A stretch of 64,000 nt of DNA from Sipunculus nudus (taxonomy: Eukaryota > Annelida > Sipuncula > Golfingiida > Sipunculidae), in NCBI GenBank assembly GCA_026874595.1, contig CM049315.1:76991401-77055400 (forward strand), in the 5' to 3' direction. Under the pieces are notes generated by a model that saw only the letters and a list, made by a program, of their open reading frames with translations, was not told the DNA's origin and made no database searches. Below, piece by piece: positions 51,760 to 62,402 of this stretch (position 1 is its first letter; every line of letters starts with the position of its first letter). The position numbers were made by a program, and so were the translations under genes.

Positions 51760-52152
51760 CATGTTTGTGTAATCGTAAATAAAGAATATGCAGTCTGGAC
51801 TTTTGCAGTTCTGAATATACAATAAAAAATAACCCATGAGGAAATTAATTGAATTTCATCGATCATGCATATGTGCAAACACTTCTCTTATAGGATTAGT
51901 CTAACAATAATAGATATATGTCAAATTTTCATTCATAATTGATTCCTTATATTCATACTACATAACTAATCTCTATATACATACTCGAGATCATTCAGTA
52001 ATGGTTCAACCTTTGGATTAAAAGGCCTCTGTCACCAGTGAAAATGGTATTTTGGCCTTCATCTGCTTGTAGGTGGCTTCTATAGGCCATAATTTTACAT
52101 ATTAGCGGAATACAATCGCAGCACTTAATTTGTACTGTATTTCCTTAAAATA

Positions 52153-52592
52153 CAGTATATCATCATTTATCCGAAAAATATTTGGACAGGACTTTGTTCG
52201 GGTAAACGATCATTCGTATAAACGAATTAGCAGTATTGACGATGATTGCCTACTACCGGAGGTTTTTTGGTACAGGATACAGATTAATGAAGGTATGCCA
52301 AGATCACCACTGGAAACATTTTATTTATACGCTTACGCTTTCGATCAATTTTATGAAAGGATCATGTGAAATACTTTGAAATATTTGCCCTAGTAAATTA
52401 ATCTGCATTTCCTAACCCTGTTAATTTCCGTAAAGTTGCTTGGAACTTGGACTATGTACTATCTATACTAAATTTATATACTTTTAAATTTGCTCCATTG
52501 CTCTGATTTTGGATAATGATCAAATTTTCGGTTTAAATTTAAGATAAACGATTTTAGGATAAACGGTGTTCAGATAAACGACGCTTTACTCT
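52153..52592. mobile_element. Pogo/Tigger-like MITE, diverged (about 440 bp)
   Basis: The left end AGTATATCATCATTTATCCG pairs with the right-end reverse complement AGTAAAGCGTCGTTTATCTG. Further internal GATAAACG motifs lie near the right end. No coding remnant. Confidence 0.55.
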
Positions 52593-53198
52593 ATACTAGT
52601 ATCCTGTGGTGCCGGTTGAACCGAGGAAATGTATGATGCCCTGAAATGGTTCACATGCAACTGCTGCGTCAGGGAAAACACTGCATATAAAAGTTTATTT
52701 CTCCGAGTAAGGGTCTGGAGAGAGGGAGGGGGGGGGGGGTTAGTGGTTGGTGGGGCACAACCTGACCCAATCTGGATCCTCCCCCGATATATACACCGCG
52801 CAGGTTCTACATTTGGCTGGTAAATGAAAGTTGCCTGGGTACACTATTTTTTCATGTCAGAGCATCAATATCAAATATTAAGACCCCGTTTTCACAAGCA
52901 TATCACGTAAAACCACTAGACACAGAAGTGCTTTGTGGCGGCTGCAGTGTTAAAATATATCCTTGCATGAAAACGACACAAGGACGTATTTCATGTTTTT
53001 ATTACGTGAATTTCATCCGTTCCATATCTGCCTTTCTAGCAGATGTGTCGCACGTGATACAGATGACTGTGTGATGACTTGTTTGGTTTAAAATATTACA
53101 GCAGTGTTTTAATCACATTCACCTCCATTTCCTTCACAATTCTAAATCAACTAGAAAGCAGTCAGGAACACATGTATACGTCCGGTATAGGGCCCTAA

Positions 53199-53522
53199 TT
53201 GCCTCCGCCATGCAGGAGGGTATGTGTTTATCCCCGTTAGTATGTGTGTTTGCGTGTTTGTGTGTTTGTTCACGACATAACTCACGCGATCATGAACGGG
53301 ACCTCAGTGGTATTCTCAGGGCATTTCGGGAACGGGCCAACGAAGAGCCGATAAGATTTTGTTGTGGGTCTGATACACTATCCGGATTCAGGAATTTACG
53401 TCAAGGAATATTCCCAAATGTATACAGTAACTTGGGAACGAATTCGAGAACCTGAGAATATGAGCTGAATAAGTTAATTCCCACATGACGATGCCTTGTA
53501 TTACTTAGAATGCAGATTTCTA
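53199..53522 (+). mobile_element. Hairpin-ended ~330-bp repeat family, copy E
   Basis: It starts TTGCCTCCGCCATGCAGGAG, holds 'cacgacataactcacgcgat' and 'catttcgggaacgggcca', and ends ACTTAGAATGCAGATTTCTA. Confidence 0.85.
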
Positions 53523-54227
53523 ATTTTTAAAGCTACACAGAAATTAAAAGTTACGATTCCCAACTCGCTCTGGCCGTAAAAACAAACGTGCGCCGAATGA
53601 ACAGTGAATGATGATGGCCCAGCTCGCCGGCGGCCGGGATAGACAAACTGCCCAATCACGAAATAGTAAGGAATCATTTTACAAATTCCTTCCACAATTT
53701 AATATATTGTATCTTGGGTAATACACTCCTACCCCCCCCCCCCCCCAAATCAGCAAATGCATAGGTTACACACCCGATTACTCAGTGCCAGTAGTCGCCA
53801 ACAGGCGTCACTAGTTTGAGTAGAAAAGTTGACAACGTCGGCAGATACAGTCATTTATAAAGTATAAAGAGGTAGGGAGGGACCGCTGTGTATACATGAA
53901 ACCCGAATACAGTCATCTGTTCAACAAACAGAGAAGCAAAAAGACACGGATGAAAGGTGCTTTAAACCAGAGATGAAAAAATTCGACTTTTTGCAACGTG
54001 AAATCATAATTTTGACTTACACTTTGTAGGAAAGAGGTGACAGGTGGCCCTGTCCACATGTAACATCCAGCCAAATTTAACGTCTATAGACCGAGTGGTG
54101 GTAAAAGCAAATACATGTCAGTGAATTGCTAACTGATGGCTTACATATAAAGGCGAATATGTAGATACAAGCAAACATACATAAGAAAGTCTTTAAAAAT
54201 ATTGAGCAATATGAATAATTCTTTTTT

Positions 54228-54577
54228 TTGCCTCCGCCCGGAGGGTATGCGTTCAACCCCGTTCATGTGTGTTTTTGTTTGTGTTTTTACGCATCATGAC
54301 ATATTCAGACCATTTCGGGAATAGGCAAATGAAAAATCGATTAAATTTTGGTGTGGATCCGGAACATGATCCGGATTTAGGAACGTCATCAAAGAATAGT
54401 GACAAATGTAGAGTCACTTATACACGAATGAACCTCGGAATATGGGCCGAATAAGTGAATGCAAACATAGGTAAGGGAGCATCCCATAATAGAACCCCCC
54501 CCACCCCCCCCCCCACCCCCCACACACACACATACACGCATAACAGAGGCATGCATTCCTTAGAATGCAGATTTCTA
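54228..54577 (+). mobile_element. Hairpin-ended ~330-bp repeat family, copy F
   Basis: It starts TTGCCTCCGCCCGGAGGGTA and ends GCATTCCTTAGAATGCAGAT then TTCTA. A C/CA-rich tract (about 54487-54535) has expanded where other copies read 'ggatccccacatgg'. Confidence 0.85.
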
Positions 54578-55364
54578 TTTTTTAGTGTTTTAGTATTTTG
54601 TGCATGCGTGTGTGGTCTGTGTGTGAGAGCGGGTCATATGTTTGTCTGTCTGTGCGTGTGTGTCTGTGAGACACTTCTTCATGCAGCACCCAGTGGTTAA
54701 CTAAGACAAACCTGTCGAGTTAGCTTGGTGACATTCTCAGGAAGTCAACATCGTTACCACAAATACATTACACGGGGGCCTCCTCCAAGTCAAATAGCCT
54801 CCTGAGAAAAACACATTATCTAAAAAACATACACATGGGAATGGCAGTTCCCGCAGATCAAGCCGGCTGGCCTGTTGATTTGTGTGTGCCTCCCACGACA
54901 ATGGTAATAAGGGCTAGCCATGGTCCCGGATAGATTGTTAAAGTGCACGGCATTATGTTGGAGAGGAATGACTTGTGCGGCCATGGGCTCTCTGATTTGT
55001 GGCACATTTTCCCGGAGGCCGCTGATAAGAGCCTGTTAACCAAAAAGGTATTAGGTCACAAAACGCATAAAGGTCCATGTCAAGGTATCGTATAAACCAA
55101 CTTAATTAACTAATTACACACTGGCCTTCCTAAAAAGCACTTGGCTTTCATTTTACGGGAGCTGTGTCTTTTTTCCTGAAGGGATTCAAATCAATAAAAA
55201 TGCTTATACCATGTCTGCGGTTATCTATGTCATTACGGCCATGCAAGATCCAGCAACAACGTGTAAAGATATATCTACACATAACAGGAAAGCCCCCAAC
55301 TTAAAAAATCCTCATTCTACATATCTCTGTGTATTCTTGTTAATAAACACACTTATAATAATTT

Positions 55365-55675
55365 GAAATCTGCTTACTAAGGAATGCAAGCCTCCGCCAT
55401 TTGGAGGGGTCCCTATTATATATTATAAAACCGTGTTTGCATTCACTTGTATAGCATATATTCCCAGGTTTATTAATGCATTAGTGATTGTACATTTGTG
55501 AATATTGCTTGATGACGTTCCTGAATTTGGATCGTGTACCGGATCCACACCAAAATCTAATCGATTCATCATTGGGCTATTCCTGAAATATCCTAACAAC
55601 TTCATTGGATTCTCTTTCTGGTTGCATGGGTTATGTGGTGAACAAGGACACACAAAGGGGGATGTGTATGAGCAG
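55365..55675 (-). mobile_element. Hairpin-ended ~330-bp repeat family, copy G
   Basis: This is the minus-strand copy. Its 3' hairpin side reads TGCATTCCTTAGTAAGCAGA, with two mismatches from the perfect palindrome, and the 5' end is diverged. Confidence 0.75.
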
Positions 55676-56141
55676 AATTTAGGTGGGAATAATACTTTTT
55701 TTGGACCACACTCAAATCTTCAAATGATAGTAAACTAAATGTTTAAGTGCAGTGCATATGCTCGTGGAAAAGTGTAATTTTTTTGTGTCCTGATTTCCCT
55801 CTGTCAAACGATTATATTGCACCTGGCACCTGGCTTGCACCTTAGGCAATTGTATTTAGAAACACGCATTATAAAGGAGCAGGATTTTTTAATATTTGGG
55901 ACGTAGGGTACAGAGTGACCTTGGGTCTCGAGGCTGGAGCTCTCTCCCACTGTCACGACCGCTTTGGTCTGTGTCAGATCAAAGATCCCGTCCTTGGCGG
56001 CATCCTTAGAACAAAGATACACTATATACAGTACAAACGACGACCCCATATGATTCTTTAATTACATTATTTTATATACGTCTGCACGGATTGACCTGAA
56101 TTTCCTTATTTTTATAGAACAGGCATCCAGACTTCTCATAT

Positions 56142-56142
56142 A

Positions 56143-56198
<56 letters not shown>
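56142..56198. repeat. (AT)n microsatellite
   Basis: About 57 bp of AT. A shorter one lies at 56608-56642. Confidence 0.95.
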
Positions 56199-56603
56199 CG
56201 TAGGTAAAGATAAAGAGTGACGCCTTTTATATAGTTAGACTAACTTGTTGACTAACACGGCTATACCACTTAATAATATATATATATATTGTGTGTGTAA
56301 TGTGTATAGTGTGCATGTGTGTACATGTGCAACATTTAATTTGCAAGCCAAACGATTTATTCGTAACTTTTGCAAATCTTGGGAATTAATCACACTGCAT
56401 GTACTAAAGTATACGCACAAAATCCACGGTGCTCTCTGTCATGGAAGCTTATAAATTCTGTTACATAGGCCAAATATTTTATAATATGACAAGGAGTTTA
56501 TGTTTTCACCCAAGTCTCCGTTTTTCATTCTGAACCGAAACTGAAATATTGTTTAGAAGTGAAACATGGCCATGGAAGACCCCGTTAAAATTTGGGTGCA
56601 AAT

Positions 56604-56643
<40 letters not shown>

Positions 56644-56749
56644 AGTTTTTTATATATCTTCCTTGTAGAGGAGGCAACCGGGTCCATGCATTTTCTAATG
56701 CTAATTTAAATAAGTATGTACATCTCCAGAATTAAATTCAGGTTTCCGA

Positions 56750-57050
56750 CTGCGTGACACTGGAGTAGCACACGGTTCCTCTCGTTTTATATCCTGGTGT
56801 TAATCAGGCCCTGTGACTATTACGGGTCCTAGGCGTGTAATCGAGTACATTGGTTGGTCTTACGACCGAGGAACTCACAAAAGGCGCACTCGTTTGTGAG
56901 TGAAACATGACTATATGACACGGCCTGCAGAGTGCATGCACACCCTAGGTGGAGGCTGACCCTGAAAATCTCACTACCTCGGATGAGATTCGAACTCACA
57001 ATATTCCGGCTTTGAGTCCTGTGTTCTGCCCCTATCTCACAGAAGCCGGT
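56750..57050 (-). mobile_element. Second tRNA-derived SINE (minus strand)
   Basis: Read on the minus strand, the segment 57045-56968 has an A-box-like GAGATAGGGGCAG, an anticodon-region-like GGACTCAAAGCC and a B-box GAGTTCGAATCTC. About 220 bp of body follow with no coding potential. Family not identified; boundaries approximate. Confidence 0.55.
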
Positions 57051-57068
57051 TCACTGGTATTTAAGTCT

Positions 57069-57605
57069 AAGTCATATAACCGGCCGAGCTCTGGTGGATT
57101 TTTAAAATCAGCCGAGCAGCGAGCTCCTCGCCAATTTTAAAAATCCGGCCGACATCCGACGATTTTTATAGAATGTGGTCACATTAGTATCGAGGCCCGG
57201 CCGAGCCCAAAGATTTTTTTTTCCGCATTTGAAATGTGAAGGGGCGTCGTATGAAGCACGTCCCAGACTCCTCCGAACATCGTTCGGAGCTCGTCCGACG
57301 CTCTTTAACTCGACCGAGGCTCCTCAGTGCCTTAAAAAAAAAACAAAAAAAAAAAAAAACGAGCGGACTTCGGACGATCCCAAAGATTCCCAAGCGGTAC
57401 AAGCTAGGGCCCAAGCGATCTCTTCCCGAGCTGCAACCGTGCAAAACTTTCGCCGAATTTTCAGCGAGTCCTCGTCGCTCTTTAACTCCGCGCTAAAGAC
57501 CGACGAGCTCCCAAACGAGCTGGTAAAATACTGACGAGGCTCGTAGGAGTAAGCAATGTCCGGCCAAAGCTCGCCCGAAAAGTCCACTTTTTGGGCAAAA
57601 AACGA
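57069..57605. other. CpG-dense block rich in CCGA/TCGG
   Basis: About 540 bp are unlike the AT-rich surroundings: dozens of CpGs, with CCGAGC, CCGACG and GACGAGC recurring, interrupted by an A-run near 57335. Overlapping open frames of about 90-120 codons on both strands arise because TCG/CGA-rich DNA has few stops, and none resembles a known protein. It may be a recently inserted, little-decayed element adjoining the SINE at 56750-57050. Confidence 0.5.
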
Positions 57606-57705
57606 CTCGGTGGGGACTCACTGACGTGATGTGACTGGGGCTTAACCAGTGGAACTGTTTTACCTGGCGGAGGTGTGCTCTTAACTGGAGGCTGTTTTAA
57701 AGATA

Positions 57706-58003
57706 GATGCCTCAGCCAAGAGGGTAACTCAGGCAACCATGAACAGCATCTCATTAAATATTTTGAGCATTTCGGGAATGGGCCACTGAAAAAAATAGAT
57801 TTTGGTGTGGATCAGGAAAAATTTCCGGATTCAGAAACGTCATAGAAAATTATCACGAATGTAGTCATGCACTTATGCACGAATTCATGAACCTGACAAA
57901 ATGGGCCGAATAAGTGAATGCAAACACGGTTTTGGGAACATGCCACAATAGGCACCCCTCATTACAACGAAGGGCTGCATTCAGTAAAAAAAGCAGATTT
58001 CTA
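57706..58003 (+). mobile_element. Hairpin-ended ~330-bp repeat family, copy H
   Basis: The 5' part is shortened (GATGCCTCAGCCAAGAGGGT), but the core 'catttcgggaatgggccact' and 'gggccgaataagtgaatgca' are well kept. It ends AGCAGATTTCTA. Confidence 0.75.
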
Positions 58004-58430
58004 TTTGTAAAATGTATTTTAATGAATAGGTAATATAGGAATGTACAAGGCACGGACGATTCTGGTGTACGCTATATACATCATTCTGATATACAGGGAT
58101 ATGACTGCTCCGGATTGTGGCCAACTCTTCCCGCTGTTCCTGAATATCGTCACAGCGACATGGCATATATTCTGATATATATAGCCAGACGGTTGTTTAG
58201 TAGAAACCTATACACAATGCTGGCTACCCTTTTGGCTTTTTAGCCTATTTTAAACCAGAACAGCGGGTCCTCTGTACTGGTTGATGACAGTTTTAGCGGT
58301 AGGTATATACAGTGGCGTCAATTTATCTTCAATATGTCATGATCACGGGGGGGGACGCAAGCGGCGGAGGGTAATAATCAAAGTTTGTAATCAAGGAGGG
58401 TAATAAAAAATACACACACACATATATATA

Positions 58431-58557
58431 CAGTAAACCCTTGCCTAACGACCATTTCGGTTAAGCGACCACCTCAAAATAACGACCACCTGTTTAAAGT
58501 CCCGATCCTTGGACGACTCGAGGTCCCGTTGGTGGTCGTAATTTAGAGGTTTTACTC
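58431..58557. mobile_element. Pogo/Tigger-like MITE (127 bp)
   Basis: The left end CAGTAAACCCTTGCCTAACG then ACCA matches the right-end reverse complement GAGTAAAACCTCTAAATTACG then ACCA. It lies between an (AT/CA) tract and a (CT)n tract. Confidence 0.55.
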
Positions 58558-58584
58558 TCTCTTTTTTTTCTCTTTTTCTGTCTG

Positions 58585-58588
58585 TCTA

Positions 58589-58685
<97 letters not shown>
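58585..58685. repeat. (CT)n then (AT)n microsatellite
   Basis: A CT run to about 58655, followed directly by AT. Confidence 0.95.
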
Positions 58686-58687
<2 letters not shown>

Positions 58688-60784
58688 CTTTTCAAGTCCG
58701 AGTGACAATTTTTAAATTTATTACAAGAAAGTATAAGGTTTTAAAAAAGTTTCCAGAAATGGTTGATACTAACCAGATTTAGATATAAAATATCTCCTAG
58801 TAAACTCAGAATTTGAACAAAAGTCTTTAATTGTTAATATATTTCATTTGCAATATATAAATAATATTCTCTAAAAAGCAGTGGGATCATTACATTCACA
58901 TTCCCACTGGGCTAACCCTCCCCCCCCCCCCGTACTGACCCCCTGTCAATATATAAGGCGCATCTTGTCGTGATCCTGGCGCAGCATGGAATTATCAAAA
59001 GTTTTAAATTTGCGTTTGCTTAATGAATCAGATATAGTTAAGCCTCAATGTTGATGAATTAAAACATATTCAGACAGCATCAGCAGATACTCGGCGCGGA
59101 CTGCTGGATTAGGCCAGATAATTCTGCAGGGCTTGTACCGCTTGTTCCAATTCTTCCTAAAACTACCAATGGCAGATTAAATTGTTTTAAAATTGTGCAT
59201 CATGGGAGACACTACATGGTTATAAATGGATCACGTGACTCTGCCACTCGCCTTGGGTTAATTTTGTTTCAGTTCAAGGTGTTTTTCATTGTTATCTAGA
59301 TGAGTATAGACCACAATAGGTTTGTGAATGATTGAACGCTTCATTTTACTTTTCATTTTGACATAACTTTAAAATAAGGAAGCTGACATATTGTAGATAG
59401 ATTCGTTTTTATCCGCTTGTCCACATCTGTTTAAAGACGAATCGACACTTAAAGACATCTATTTCCATTATAGCAAATCCACGAGACAGGCGAAGCTGGC
59501 GTAAGTCGGGTAGGTGAAAATGAACGGACGCGTTTGACAGAATCACGGTATAATCAGCAAAGCCACTGAATGGCGATATGAATTAAGGATTTTGCCTCCC
59601 CTTGGGGCAGATGAGTCGGGGTGGAGAACGGGAGGGGTAGCTCATTAACGCATGATCTATGTGCTTTGTCGTTTTTTCATGTATCTTATTGAAACAGATC
59701 TGTCTTGGTATTAACATCCCACGGCCATGCTGGCAGCTCAGTGGTGATGTAAATGGTTGCCATGGATACGGTGATGATGGAGGATAAGTCAGCGTCAACT
59801 TCTTGGTTGGGAAGGTAAAACAATAAAGGAATGTTCTATATGATAAAAACGTTTAATGATCTCACGTGCCTACATAAGAATGTCTTTTGTTGAATATTCA
59901 ATGAATTGTTCCTTTGTTTTATTAAACCTATCGCCACTGAGACTATCAATTTCAAACATTTGATACATTAATGTAACCTACTACAAAGGCATACACCGAG
60001 TTAAATATATTTTCTTCATGGTTAAACCCTTTTAGTTGCATTTTTATGTTTAGCGTTAAAGCCTGGGTAATGTAATTGGGGATTTTTGTCTGCTGGCGTT
60101 CAGATTTCTATAGGCAACCAAGAAGAGCCAAAACGAATACATCATGTATAGTGTTAATAACAACTGGTGTTATCTTATCTAATCTATCTTTCTGTCTATG
60201 TCTCTCTCATTTTAATTCGCTCAATCTCCCCCCCACCCATCTCTGTCTATCTAGCCTGGTCACTGTATACGGCCAAGAGGAAGACCGAGTGCAGGAAGAC
60301 TGACTTTTTAAACGTTTGTGTATGAGTTTGTGTGAGAAATGGTGTAGTCATGTTTTGCATAACTCGCGAATTCTCTTGCCATAAAAAAACTAAACTAGAT
60401 ATGCAACCAAAAAAAAAGAAAAAAAAAAAAAACAAACTAGACGACCATAGGTCGAACGCTTGCCGGAATTCGGAAGTGAAACACAGACGGACAGACAGAA
60501 CATATTGTCGGTTTTCTATTAATGGAATGACTCTCAGGGACATTGCTGAGAATATGTGGCCCGTAGAATGACATATGAGACAAAAGAACAGGCAAGCAGA
60601 CAAAGCTGACAACAAAAGACGAACAGACAGACATACTGACTTTGTGAGACAAGATTGAAACGAGATGACATAACCTAGTTATTGAGAAGATTCAAAGGAA
60701 GAAAATGAGTTATAATTTATGTAATTTAGATTTATAGTTTTGGAAGTATGGCGAATTAATGATATACTTGGGAGGCTCGACTGT

Positions 60785-60799
60785 AGCGCCCTCTAGCAG
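60785..60799 (-). promoter_or_regulatory. CTCF-like site in satellite unit 1
   Basis: CTGCTAGAGGGCGCT fits 14 of 15 consensus positions, in the same orientation as the other unit sites. Confidence 0.35.
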
Positions 60800-61115
60800 A
60801 CATATTCCGAAGACGACAAATGCGTTTCGTATTATTAGTGTATGACATGAGATGTCCCAGTTTCTAAAGGATTCCGTCAAAGCTGTGGCCTGTAGAATGC
60901 TAAATGTAAAGCGTAAGAACCAGCAAGCAGGCGACTTTGAGGATAACGGACAAACAGATGGACACACTGACAAAGTGACAGAAGATTGAAACCAGATGCC
61001 TTAATCAGGTTATGGAGAAGACTCAAAGGAAGAAAATAAGCTATAGTTTATGTAACTGAGGCTTTGGGTGTAGAGATATGGCCAATACAATGGTATGTGT
61101 GTGAGGGTCGTGTGC

Positions 61116-61130
61116 AGCGCCCACTAGGGG
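61116..61130 (-). promoter_or_regulatory. Degenerate CTCF-like site in satellite unit 2
   Basis: CCCCTAGTGGGCGCT fits the consensus at 13 of 15 positions; the two mismatches fall at the third and eighth bases. Confidence 0.25.
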
Positions 61131-61454
61131 CCATATCCGGAAAATGAAAAATTCATTTCTAGATATTAGTGTAAGACATAAGATGTAATAGTTTCAAAAG
61201 GATTCCGTCAAAACTGTGGCCTATAGAATGCTATATGTGAGACGCAAGAGCCAACAAGCAGGCGAATTTGAGGACAATTGACAAACAGACGAAAACACTG
61301 ACAAAGTGACTCAAGATTGAGTTCAGATAACTTATTAATAACTCCAGGTTATGGAGAAGACTCAAAGGAAGAAAAAAGCTACAGTTTATGTAACTGAGGT
61401 TTATAGTTTTGGAGATATTGCCAAAGTATGATATGTTGGGAGAGGTTAGAGTTC

Positions 61455-61469
61455 AGCGCCCCCTAGCGG
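61455..61469 (-). promoter_or_regulatory. CTCF-consensus match in satellite unit 3
   Basis: The minus-strand reading CCGCTAGGGGGCGCT fits CCRSYAGRKGGCRSY at 15 of 15 positions. Function is inferred from the motif only. Confidence 0.4.
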
Positions 61470-61781
61470 CCATATCCGGAAAATGAAAAATTGGTTTCGA
61501 GATATTAGTGTAAGACTTAAGATGTAATAGTTTCAAAAGGATTCTTTCAAAACTGTGGCCTGTAGAATGCTATATGTGAGACGCAAGAGCAAGCAGGCGA
61601 ATTTGAGGACAACTGACAAACAGACAGACACACTGACAAAGTGTCATAAAATTGTGACTAGATGACTACACTAGGTTATGGAGAAGACTCAGAGGAAGAA
61701 AATAAGCTATAGTTTATGTAATTGAGGCTTATAATTTTGGAGATATGGCTAAAATATGATATGTTCGGGAGGTTCACATCC

Positions 61782-61796
61782 AGCGCCCCCTAGCGG
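61782..61796 (-). promoter_or_regulatory. CTCF-consensus match in satellite unit 4
   Basis: This has the same 15-of-15 match and orientation as the unit-3 site, 327 bp further on. Confidence 0.4.
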
Positions 61797-62219
61797 CCCT
61801 ATTCAAAAAATGAAACAACAATTTCGAGATACTAGTGTAGGACTTATAATATGTCAGTTTCAAAAAGATTCCTGCAATAATGTGGCCTTTGGCGCAAGAT
61901 GAATGAAATCTCAAAATATCTCTATTCACGAGATATTTTACGAGATACTGCAAGACTTGTAATCAAATATTGTAGTACTAGTTGAATGCTACCTGATGCA
62001 GAAAACTAGATCACTCTAGCTTTAAAACTGACAAAGTTAGAAAAATAAGACCCCTTATATTCGAATATCATGACATTCCCCCAAAGTTTGTAACCATGGT
62101 TACGGCAAATTTGAGTCAGCTACACACCAGATTACAGGCCTTGGAATGACGATTAAAATGAGCTATTGTTGAAGTAGATACGACTAATAGTCACAAAGAT
62201 ATGAAGAAAAATCCGTTTT

Positions 62220-62362
62220 GAGAAGTTTTGACGACCTTGACCTTGACCTTTGACCTATTTTAACCAAAAACAATAGGGCACCTAGAAATTATGTTTTTCA
62301 TCATCCCTGTAAGTTTCAAGGTGATTGTGACAAAATGTGGCCAGGAGAGTGCAGACAAACAA

Positions 62363-62393
<31 letters not shown>

Positions 62394-62402
62394 AACAGAC
62401 AT
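62220..62402. repeat. GACCTTGACC stretch with (GACA/CAAA)n tail
   Basis: CTTGACCTTGACCTTTGACC, about 100 bp of unique sequence, then a tract of ACAGAC/ACAAAC units. It may be the terminal part of the composite element that includes the adjacent satellite array. Confidence 0.7.

Larger units (their letters stand above)
36564..53198. other. Long gene-free stretch
   Basis: About 16.6 kb of AT-rich DNA holding the microsatellites and small MITEs listed separately. Open frames at 39716-40021, 40867-41205, 47465-47785 and 48824-49514 reach about 100 codons, but show no recognised family, no signal peptide and no consistent splice partners. Confidence 0.55.
60545..61890. repeat. Satellite-like array, four units of about 330 bp
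   Basis: A landmark GCGCC(C/A)(C/T)CTAG recurs at 60786, 61117, 61456 and 61783 (spacings 331, 339, 327). Each unit repeats the same order: 'gattccgtcaaaactgtggc', 'agcaggcgaatttgagg', 'acaaacagac', 'gacaaagtgac', 'gttatggagaagactcaaag', 'agtttatgtaa', then the AGCGCCCCCTAGCGG block and 'ggaaaatgaaa'. The first unit is the most diverged. Short open frames inside are not genes. The array is followed by a GACCTTGACCTTTGACC stretch and a (GACA/CAAA)n tail at 62220-62400, so it may be part of a larger composite element. Confidence 0.85.
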
